From: Bacteroides pyogenes DSM 20611 = JCM 6294
Lineage (GTDB): Bacteria; Bacteroidota; Bacteroidia; Bacteroidales; Bacteroidaceae
NCBI RefSeq assembly: GCF_000428105.1
Contig: NZ_ATZH01000024.1
Coordinates: forward strand, 1-64,000
DNA length: 64,000 nucleotides
Reading direction: 5' to 3'
In this document: positions 57,032 to 64,000 of the stretch, one piece after another
Layout: the number at the start of each line of letters is the position of its first letter
Position numbering within the stretch: the first letter of the stretch is position 1
Notes under the pieces: model-generated
The model's input: the letters and a program-made list of their open reading frames with translations, nothing else
Told to the model about the DNA's origin: nothing
The model's database searches: none
Program-made: the position numbers and the translations under genes

Positions 57032-57706
57032 ATGCGTATCGATATTATAACCGTATTGCCTGAAATGATTGAAGGTTTCTTTAATTGTTCAATCATGAAA
57101 CGTGCACAAGATAAAGGACTTGCAGAGATTCACACTCACAACCTTCGGGATTATACCAAAGATAAATATCGGCGAGTAGATGATTATCCTTTTGGCGGAT
57201 TTGCAGGAATGGTGATGAAGATTGAACCAATCGAAAGATGTATCAACGCTTTGAAAGAAGAACGTAGCTACGATGAAGTCATTTTTGCAACGCCTGACGG
57301 AGAGTTGTTCAATCAGCCTATGGCAAATAGCCTGTCTTTAGCGGAAAACCTTATTATTCTATGCGGACATTTCAAAGGCATCGACTATCGCATTCGTGAG
57401 CATCTGATTACTAAAGAAATAAGTATCGGAGACTACGTTTTGACCGGCGGCGAACTAGCCGCAGCCGTGATGACAGACGCTATTGTACGCATCATTCCCG
57501 GTGTAATTTCTGACGAACAGTCTGCTCTTTCGGACTCTTTTCAAGACAACTTGCTGGCCGCGCCCGTATACACCCGCCCGGCAGATTATAAAGGTTGGAA
57601 AGTACCCGACATCCTACTATCCGGTCACGAAGCTAAAATTAAAGAATGGGAGTTGCAGCAGTCTTTAGAACGTACTAAAAAGCTTCGTCCGGACTTATTA
57701 AAATAA
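57032..57706 (+). CDS. trmD: tRNA (guanine-N1)-methyltransferase
   Basis: 224 residues from ATG 57032 ([12 protein letters not shown]). The knotted SPOUT fold shows [27 protein letters not shown] and [13 protein letters not shown]. It methylates G37 of tRNA to prevent frameshifting. It is usually inside a ribosomal-protein operon in proteobacteria but stands alone here. Confidence 0.97.
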   Translation: MRIDIITVLPEMIEGFFNCSIMKRAQDKGLAEIHTHNLRDYTKDKYRRVDDYPFGGFAGMVMKIEPIERCINALKEERSYDEVIFATPDGELFNQPMANSLSLAENLIILCGHFKGIDYRIREHLITKEISIGDYVLTGGELAAAVMTDAIVRIIPGVISDEQSALSDSFQDNLLAAPVYTRPADYKGWKVPDILLSGHEAKIKEWELQQSLERTKKLRPDLLK

Positions 57707-58120
57707 GCATATAATTTCTTCTTTAAAGAAAAGATTTGAATGTCATTGCAGCCATCTTGTACGAGCACTATAAAGAGGTAATGAACATTGGTTGAATTTT
57801 AATGGAATTATACATGATACTGGAGCCGGCGCTGCCATTCGTAATGTGTAATAGAAGCATCAACTATTATGGGCAAAATGGCAGCGAACTAAATGTAAAT
57901 ATTTATAATCTGAATTTATTAAAAATAGAGACTTTTTTACAGGCAAATTCCTATCTGAAAAAATAATATCCAATAAATAAAGGGCACATCCTTTTGAAAG
58001 GTTCCATCCTTTATTTATTGAATAATGAGCTGTTTTTACACCATAAAATAAAAAAGAGCAATAAAGCTCAATGAACATTATGATTTAAAAAATAAGCGAA
58101 TAGCCATCATCTGTTTTCAA
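57707..58120. other. Intergenic region between trmD and pyrD (convergent)
   Basis: 414 bp. Positions 57737-57890 show short open stretches in several frames without a gene, perhaps a decayed fragment. A perfect 13-bp inverted repeat with an inner stem occupies 57971-58020. A weak minus-strand hairpin with a T-run near 58051-58070 may end pyrD. Nothing else is recognised. Confidence 0.45.
57971..58020. repeat. Palindromic hairpin (CAATAAATAAAGG)
   Basis: CAATAAATAAAGG (57971-57983) and its exact reverse complement (58008-58020) enclose a second small stem, CCTTT/AAAGG. It lies between convergent genes and may act as a transcription barrier. Confidence 0.7.
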
Positions 58121-59032
58121 TCACACCTCAAGCGCACCAATAATTTCTTTTACTGAGTTATATCCATGTCTATCCAAGTAATTATTTATACCATCTTCCA
58201 CTTGGATTGTCACCCTCGGATCCACAAAATTTGCTGTACCAATTTGGACAGCAGAAGCACCGACAAGCATAAATTCTACAGCATCTTTCCAATTCATAAT
58301 CCCACCCATTCCAATGACAGGAATATTTACTACATTGGATACTTGCCAAACCATTCGTAAAGCGACAGGTTTTACAGCTGGCCCTGACAATCCCCCTGTT
58401 ATAGTCGATAAAACAGGACGTTTACGCTCCGCATCAATAGCCATACCCAATAATGTATTAATTAATGATATACTATCGGCACCACTTTCTTCTGCTGCGC
58501 GAGCAATTTCCGTAATATCTGTTACATTCGGAGAGAGTTTTACTATTAATGTCTTTTTGTAAGCAGAGCGCACTGCTTTTACGACTTCAGAAGCAGCTTT
58601 TGCTGACACACCAAAAGACATACCTCCTTGCTTCACATTAGGGCAAGATATATTCAATTCAATAGCAGGAATCTTGTCAAGTTCATTCAGAATCTCCGCT
58701 GTTTTCACGTAATCTTCGATGGCAGATCCGGATACATTTACAATTATATTGGTTTGTACATCCTTAATACGAGGATATATATGTTCAACAAAGTAATCTA
58801 CTCCCTTATTTTGCAGTCCTACAGCATTTAACATGCCCGAAGGGGTCTCTACCATACGTGGATAAAGGTTTCCTTCACGCTTGTGAAGAGTAGTTCCTTT
58901 TACAACAATACCTCCTATTCGCGCAATATCAATAAAATCTGTGAACTCTTCACCATATCCAAACGTACCGGATGCAGTCATTACCGGACTCTTCATTTTC
59001 AATTCTCCAATATTTACATTTAAATCTGCCAT
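58121..59032 (-). CDS. pyrD: Dihydroorotate dehydrogenase, class 1B catalytic subunit
   Basis: 303 residues. Class 1 features: catalytic Cys130 (NISCPN), Lys45 for FMN (GIVVKGTTL), and [19 protein letters not shown] at the C-terminal phosphate site. With PyrK it forms the NAD+-linked enzyme that oxidises dihydroorotate in pyrimidine synthesis. Its start overlaps the end of pyrK by 13 bp, so they are coupled. Confidence 0.96.
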   Translation of the reverse strand: MADLNVNIGELKMKSPVMTASGTFGYGEEFTDFIDIARIGGIVVKGTTLHKREGNLYPRMVETPSGMLNAVGLQNKGVDYFVEHIYPRIKDVQTNIIVNVSGSAIEDYVKTAEILNELDKIPAIELNISCPNVKQGGMSFGVSAKAASEVVKAVRSAYKKTLIVKLSPNVTDITEIARAAEESGADSISLINTLLGMAIDAERKRPVLSTITGGLSGPAVKPVALRMVWQVSNVVNIPVIGMGGIMNWKDAVEFMLVGASAVQIGTANFVDPRVTIQVEDGINNYLDRHGYNSVKEIIGALEV

Positions 59033-59796
59033 AATAACTTATTTATATTAAAAACAGGACCTTCCGTACATACACATAAATGACCTTCTGTCGTATTCTC
59101 TACACAGCATAAGCAGGCTCCGATCCCGCATGCCATTGTATTTTCGAGTGACACCTCGCAGTCTATTCGGTGATTTTGGGCATATTTTGCAACTGCCATC
59201 ATCATCGGCTTGGGTCCACATGTGTAAATTTTTTCAAAATTCATCTTGTTTAAAACAGGATGTTGCGTTACATATCCTTTTTCTCCATGGCTACCATCTT
59301 CTGTAGTGGTATATACCTTCCCATATCTAGCAAACTCCTCCAGTTGCAGCAGATCTTTCCGGCTACGCGCTCCTAACAAAAAATTTGGTTTATGTCCCTT
59401 TTCGGCCAATTGTTCACCTAAGTAGAGCATAGGAGCCGTACCAACCCCACCACCAATCAGCAGAAGCTTATCTGAGGGCTTCTGAGGCATTGTAAAAGTA
59501 TTCCCTAATGGAAGAATAACATTGAGTAAATCTCCCGTATTTAACCGCGCTAAATGCCTTGTTCCTTCTCCAACCAACTGGATTAAGAACCAGACTTCAT
59601 TTCGCTCTTTATCGACAAAATTAATAGAGATGGGACGACGTAAAAAAGTTGCGGGTGAACCATCGACTCTGAGTTCAGCAAATTGACCGGGCAACATTTC
59701 GGGCAGTAGAGACTGAGATGTTAATTTCAACAATACATAATTGTCATTCAGTCTGACATTCTCAGTCACTGTCAGATCTAATATAAATTTTTTCAT
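59020..59796 (-). CDS. pyrK: Dihydroorotate dehydrogenase electron-transfer subunit PyrK
   Basis: 258 residues from ATG 59796 ([16 protein letters not shown]). FAD-binding (FLRRPISIN) and NAD-binding ([12 protein letters not shown]) segments are present, and the C-terminal [2Fe-2S] cysteine set CGIGACLCC ... C. It passes electrons from PyrD to NAD+. First gene of the pyrK-pyrD pair. Confidence 0.95.
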   Translation of the reverse strand: MKKFILDLTVTENVRLNDNYVLLKLTSQSLLPEMLPGQFAELRVDGSPATFLRRPISINFVDKERNEVWFLIQLVGEGTRHLARLNTGDLLNVILPLGNTFTMPQKPSDKLLLIGGGVGTAPMLYLGEQLAEKGHKPNFLLGARSRKDLLQLEEFARYGKVYTTTEDGSHGEKGYVTQHPVLNKMNFEKIYTCGPKPMMMAVAKYAQNHRIDCEVSLENTMACGIGACLCCVENTTEGHLCVCTEGPVFNINKLLWQI

Positions 59797-59873
59797 GTAT
59801 GGATATAAAAGTATGAATTCGTGTTTCCGTGTGCAAAGATAGAGGATTTTACTCAATCCAGCGATTTTACTTA

Positions 59874-60350
59874 TTATTTTTCAGGTTTAAAGATTTCGTA
59901 CGTATTATCATCGAAAAAAATTCTTATTTCAGTAATCTTTCTGATCGGTTTTTCTACATACCTAACTTCCTGTTTCACAATATCCTTATGAATAATTTTA
60001 AGGTCTTCTAATGCCTTTTGCTTGCGATTTTCCTGGGCAAGTGAATCTCCGGACAGATTTATCGCATTCTCATCGAATAAAGAACGCTGATAATCTTTTC
60101 TTCCGGCAGGAGTTTCTATAGAAACATCTTCAGAAGAAGCCACCATCTCACCCTTGCCATAAAGCAACCATTCCAAATTAACATAGCTGTATGCCTGATG
60201 CACCTTCATCACAACTTCCAAGCTCGGTTTGTTCCGATCATTTAAAATATGAGAAAGAGTAGATTGTTGTATACCTATATTTTCAGCAAATACCCGAGGA
60301 GTCAGGTTCTCCTTTTCCATTATTATTTTAATTCGATCCTTTATTTCCAT
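59874..60350 (-). CDS. XRE-family HTH regulator
   Basis: 158 residues. The HTH is TPRVFAENIGIQQSTLSHILNDRNKPSLEVV at residues about 17-47. The C-terminal part is charged and not assigned. It lies 77 bp upstream of pyrK on the same strand but has its own excellent promoter (60392-60424). A regulator of this size with an unknown C-terminal half is common in Bacteroides; its targets are unknown. Confidence 0.88.
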   Translation of the reverse strand: MEIKDRIKIIMEKENLTPRVFAENIGIQQSTLSHILNDRNKPSLEVVMKVHQAYSYVNLEWLLYGKGEMVASSEDVSIETPAGRKDYQRSLFDENAINLSGDSLAQENRKQKALEDLKIIHKDIVKQEVRYVEKPIRKITEIRIFFDDNTYEIFKPEK

Positions 60351-60391
60351 ACTTTTTCCATTCGATTAAATAAAACACATGAATCATTTCA

Positions 60392-60424
60392 CAAAAATAC
60401 AAATTTCTTATTAGACTATACAAA
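60392..60424 (-). promoter_or_regulatory. Promoter of XRE regulator
   Basis: TTTG (plus-strand CAAA 60421-60424), 21-nt spacer, TATTTTTG (60392-60399): consensus quality. Confidence 0.75.
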
Positions 60425-61493
60425 AATATAAATATTTTTAGAAACGGCAAAATCACATTTATAATATTAATAATACACAAATGTACAAAACAAAAAGGGG
60501 CAAACAAGTTAATCCCTAATAAAGCTCAATTAGAGGCTTTAAAATGATAATTATAAGCTTTAATATAATTATATAAATAACTTATAATCAAATATATAAA
60601 AAATAAAAATAAAAGGATGAATAAGAATTTCACATTTATATAAGAGAGAAATACCCACACATAAACTCACAATCTATATAACAACCATAATAAGTTTGAT
60701 ATACAGAGCATTATATATAAATAAACATTGAGTTAATCCGTAAAATTTCCATTTGAAAAATAATATATCACAAAAAGAAAAAAGAATTCTACAGTAAGAT
60801 AAATCAAGATCGATATACATTTGTACTCGTATCACAAAAGTAATAAAGCTATCGCCGCAACGATTTTATTCCATTTGTGAAACGACTTGGTTGCATGAAC
60901 AATAAAGAATTGAAAATAAAAAGCATCTTACACAAATGGAAACTATTAAATGGAAATATTATCTTTTACATTTAAGCCGATAATCGGAAATCTTGCCCTT
61001 TTTTACGGGGAAGATAGCAGATATCTTTTTTTATTTGATCCCAGAGAGGCCTAAATCTTGTTATATTATTGATATATAGATAATTATCCCCTGTTTTTAG
61101 AATCGAAAAATTGATTGAAATAGAAAAAAACTCTGTTTTCTCCCAAAAAAAAGTTTTTTATCAAAGTGATAGTTAAAGTCTCATTTCAGAAAACACATAT
61201 CTTACTGAACCAAGAGTCCACACCAGAGTATCGAATTTTAATTGCAGGGTGTTTTCAATTTTATTATCTGTCTGTATTTTTCATTAATAAAAGAGATTAT
61301 AAGAAGCTTTACTTTGACAAAGTGAGAATAAAAACAAATAGAAAATCTAAGAAAAAGATTAAATCATTAAAAACCGTCATGAAGAAAAAAATCATTGAAC
61401 AGGAAAACAAACAGAAGGATTTTAATCAATATTTTTCAATAAAGAAAAGAACTTTTTCATAGCCTTCCAAAAGCAAAATATTGAAAATAAAAA

Positions 61494-61534
61494 AGACATA
61501 TATTCCCACCGTTGGATGGTGAAAGTATATGTCT
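61494..61534 (-). terminator. holA terminator
   Basis: AGACATATA / TATATGTCT stem with an inner stem, followed by a T-rich run (plus-strand A-run 61486-61493). Confidence 0.75.
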
Positions 61535-61560
61535 CATTCGAAAAAAGTAATTGATTCTTT

Positions 61561-62580
61561 TTAGTGAAGAATTTTAAACACTAACTCACGGAGGATATCC
61601 CCTTCCGTTTGCGAACTATTCTCCACCCCTTTCGATTTTGCATCCGCATATCTGATCTCTCCAATAATTTTCATGGTTTTCACTCCGGAATATTTATGCA
61701 TTGCCGCAATATAGTCACGCGCTTGCCATGGAGTTTTCAATCCCAACATGGCAGCTATTCCATTTTCCGATTTATCCGGCGCATAGTAAGCCAACATCAG
61801 ATTCGAATAAAAACTGAAAAGCAAAGACAGAGTCATCTGGATAGGATTAGTTTTGGGATTCTCTTCAAAATATTTTATTATTCTGTTTGCCTTCAACACA
61901 TCTTTTTCGATCAACGCACTTTTCAATTCAAAGTTATTATAATCCTTACTGATACCTATATTTTTTTCTATCTGCTCAGGTGTAATCCGTTTACTCCCGG
62001 CAGGCAAAGTAATAACCAGCTTCTCCAACTCTCCTGTCAGTCGGCTTAAATCGGCACCAACGAAATCTGCAAGCATTGAAGTAGCCTTAGGCTCCATATC
62101 TATGCCCTTTCGCTTCATATACGAAGTAATGAAAGCAGGAAGCTGGGCCTCTTTACACTTTTTAGATTCAAACAAAACACCCGCTTTCTCTATTTCCACA
62201 GCCAATTTTTTCCTGCGATCGAGCGTGCCATGCTTGTGGCAAATAACCAGAATCGTGGAATGAAGCGGTTTCCGGAGATAGTATGCCAATTCTTCCATAT
62301 TGCGAATGGACTGCGCTTCTTTTACAATTACTACCTGATGTTCGGACATCATGGGATAACGTTTAGCAGCATTGATCATAGTAGCGACATCCACATCCGA
62401 ACCGTACATCACAGTTAAGTTAAACTCTTTTTCCGTTTCGTTCAACACGTGCTCCGCTATATAATCTGCAATCAAGTCGATATAATACGACTCTTCTCCC
62501 ATCAAATAATAAATGGGGCGATACTGTTTAGCTTTCAGTTCCTTCAGGATATCGTCGCACGTCAACTCTTGTTTCGCCAT
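61561..62580 (-). CDS. holA: DNA polymerase III subunit delta
   Basis: 339 residues from ATG 62580 (MAKQELTCDDILKEL); the 11 codons upstream are not used. The pattern PIYYLMGEESYYIDLIADYI and VVIVKEAQSI fits the HolA AAA+ fold. It lacks a true Walker A, as usual for delta. It opens the beta clamp in the clamp loader. The downstream gene is amn upstream on this strand; the gap is 26 bp and they may share a message. Confidence 0.9.
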   Translation of the reverse strand: MAKQELTCDDILKELKAKQYRPIYYLMGEESYYIDLIADYIAEHVLNETEKEFNLTVMYGSDVDVATMINAAKRYPMMSEHQVVIVKEAQSIRNMEELAYYLRKPLHSTILVICHKHGTLDRRKKLAVEIEKAGVLFESKKCKEAQLPAFITSYMKRKGIDMEPKATSMLADFVGADLSRLTGELEKLVITLPAGSKRITPEQIEKNIGISKDYNNFELKSALIEKDVLKANRIIKYFEENPKTNPIQMTLSLLFSFYSNLMLAYYAPDKSENGIAAMLGLKTPWQARDYIAAMHKYSGVKTMKIIGEIRYADAKSKGVENSSQTEGDILRELVFKILH

Positions 62581-62606
62581 GTATTCAGTCTCCTTTTTCT
62601 TGCCGT

Positions 62607-63383
62607 TTACCAATCGTACTTCAAATGTTTCACCGTTTTCTTTTCGTCGATAATCATTCGAAGTGAAGCAACTCCGATTTCGACATGCTCTTCCACGTAA
62701 TTTCGAGTGACTAAATTATCGCTTTTATCCGTTTTAACTCCCTCGGGAGTCATCGGCTGATCGGAAACAAGCAGCAAAGCCCCGGTAGGAATATGATTGG
62801 CAAACCCGCAACTGAACAGAGTCGCTGTTTCCATGTCTACCGCCATTGCCCGTGTTTGCTTGAGGTATTCTTTAAAGGAGTCGTCGTGCTCCCAAATACG
62901 ACGATTGGTTGTGTATACAGTTCCCGTCCAATAATCACGAGCATGATCCCGAATGGCTGAAGAAACGGCACGCTGAAGCATAAATGCCGGCAACGCCGGA
63001 ACTTCGGGAGGAAAATAGTCGTTCGAAGTTCCCTCACCACGAATAGCCGCAATAGGAAGAATCAGGTCTCCAATATGATTTTTCTTATCAATCCCTCCAC
63101 ATTTTCCCAAAAACAGGCAAGCCTTAGGGTGAATAGCCCCCAACAAATCCATGATGATGGCAGCATTGGGACTTCCCATGCCGAAATTAATTATCGTAAT
63201 CCCTTCGGCAGAGGCGGAAATCATATTAGCATCTCTTCCCAAAATAGGAACATTAAATTGATCGGCAAATATTTCAACGTACTTATTGAAGTTGGTCAAC
63301 AAAATATATTCTCCAAAATCCTCCAGTTTACGTTTAGTGTAACGAGGCAGCCAATTAGCCACGATTTCTTCTTTCGTTTTCAT
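62607..63383 (-). CDS. amn: AMP nucleosidase
   Basis: 258 residues. The PNP-fold pattern INFGMGSPNAAIIMDLLGAI, LGKCGGIDKK and AVDMETATLFSCGF is present. It matches the short Bacteroidetes AMP nucleosidase, which lacks the extra N-terminal domain of E. coli Amn. It splits AMP into adenine and ribose 5-phosphate in purine salvage. A minus-strand -7 box TACTTTTG lies at plus-strand 63435-63442. Confidence 0.9.
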   Translation of the reverse strand: MKTKEEIVANWLPRYTKRKLEDFGEYILLTNFNKYVEIFADQFNVPILGRDANMISASAEGITIINFGMGSPNAAIIMDLLGAIHPKACLFLGKCGGIDKKNHIGDLILPIAAIRGEGTSNDYFPPEVPALPAFMLQRAVSSAIRDHARDYWTGTVYTTNRRIWEHDDSFKEYLKQTRAMAVDMETATLFSCGFANHIPTGALLLVSDQPMTPEGVKTDKSDNLVTRNYVEEHVEIGVASLRMIIDEKKTVKHLKYDW

Positions 63384-63446
63384 AATTATCTATTAAATTT
63401 GTAGCTTCAATCAATAAAGCCATTATTTAACCTACAAAAGTAATAA

Positions 63447-63896
63447 ATGTTATCGTTAAACCTACCAGCATTTGATACAAAAATCGACGTAAGAAACGGA
63501 AAGAGCTTTATTTTCGACACCATACGCAAACGGTATGTCGCTCTTACTCCGGAAGAATGGGTGCGACAACATTTCGTTCATTTTCTGATCGACTATAAGG
63601 GATATCCGGAAACTCTCCTTGCCAACGAAGTAATGGTGAAATTAAACGCAACGACCAAGCGATGCGACACGGTGCTTTACCGGAGAGATCTTTCGGCACG
63701 AATGATTATGGAGTACAAGGCTCCCCATATCGAAATCACGCAACCGGTATTCGATCAGATCAGCCGCTACAATATGGTTCTGAAAGTCGATTATCTGATA
63801 GTAAGCAACGGAATGCAACATTATTGTTGCCTCATGGATTACAATAATCAGACTTATACTTTTCTCAAAGACATTCCCGATTACCATAAATTGTAA
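63447..63896 (+). CDS. Stand-alone HsdR_N-type nuclease-like domain
   Basis: 149 residues. The pattern Asp74 ... Glu89-x-Lys91 (RCDTVLYR, MEYK) matches a PD-(D/E)xK nuclease core like the N-terminus of type I restriction R proteins. Only this domain is present; there is no helicase part, and no restriction neighbour genes are visible in the remaining 100 bp. A widespread Bacteroides gene by memory; its role is unknown. Confidence 0.8.
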   Translation: MLSLNLPAFDTKIDVRNGKSFIFDTIRKRYVALTPEEWVRQHFVHFLIDYKGYPETLLANEVMVKLNATTKRCDTVLYRRDLSARMIMEYKAPHIEITQPVFDQISRYNMVLKVDYLIVSNGMQHYCCLMDYNNQTYTFLKDIPDYHKL

Positions 63897-64000
63897 AAGA
63901 ACTATTAGTGGCCGAGAAATAGATCTAATCATTTAATAGCGCCAATGTGCTATACAACAGGGTAATTTTCGTACCGGATAGAGAAATATAGACTTGATAT

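Larger units (their letters stand above)
60351..61560. other. Long AT-rich intergenic region
   Basis: 1.2 kb, strikingly A+T rich, with no convincing gene. The only open stretch of note, 61166-61462 (+), codes for a 98-residue Lys-rich string that looks like low-complexity translation. The minus-strand XRE promoter and the holA terminator occupy the two ends. A second minus-strand box TACATTTG (60478-60485) has a CTTG-like element 19 nt upstream. Confidence 0.6.

Noticed and set aside
57860..58078. 72-residue minus-strand frame after trmD
   Set aside because: It crosses the palindrome and has no family resemblance; composition as in random AT-rich DNA.

Overview
The window reads as the chromosome of a Bacteroides species or a close Bacteroidales relative. 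Evidence: promoters are of the TTTG / TAnnTTTG type, Shine-Dalgarno signals are almost absent, and several genes are lineage hallmarks (Bacteroides aerotolerance bat operon, Rpb6-like omega, DUF4293, DUF4295 beside rpmB-rpmG, PorT-type barrel, short ProS). About 55 protein genes are supported. No rRNA, tRNA or CRISPR array was seen.

Left part (1-10 kb): the window opens inside an IS66-type element (accessory gene cut by the edge). A MATE exporter and an AraC regulator follow on the minus strand. The regulator is divergent from a five-gene plus-strand export operon: outer-membrane channel, lipoprotein fusion protein, double ABC ATPase and two ABC-2 permeases, i.e. a complete tripartite pump. 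Hsp20, an AlaX-type editing protein and uvrB come next on the minus strand. Between uvrB and alaX lies a compact promoter-to-terminator unit that looks like a roughly 62-nt small RNA or leader.

Middle (12-42 kb): mostly housekeeping. Genes are paaK plus an ACT protein, bamD-rpoZ-DUF4293, a LysM/periplasmic-binding protein with a PorT-like barrel, uvrA-ybaK, a POT peptide transporter, a GNAT enzyme, a PadR-PspC pair, an NAPE-PLD-like hydrolase, a lipoprotein S9 peptidase, proS, a 1.5-kb-residue TamB protein, tsaD, cinA, rpmB-rpmG-DUF4295, and ftsY-rimO. The gap before proS holds a GC-rich repeat cluster.

Right part (42-64 kb): after rimO come a stand-alone HU protein and an unusual HU - acidic linker - membrane helix - LysM protein that could tie DNA to the envelope. 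Then follows the complete aerotolerance operon (moxR, DUF58, an extra membrane protein, batA-E), a small HTH protein and a universal stress protein. dapA, ligA, trmD, pyrD-pyrK, an XRE regulator, holA, AMP nucleosidase and a stand-alone HsdR_N-type nuclease-like domain complete the window. A 1.2-kb very AT-rich stretch upstream of the XRE gene has no convincing gene.

The strongest candidates for something undescribed are the HU-TM-LysM protein (42401-43468), the small transcription unit at 10377-10475, the triple-LysM/binding-protein fusion (17281-19041), and the repeat cluster at 30051-30150. All functional statements rest on reading motifs by eye and on family knowledge; no database search was run.
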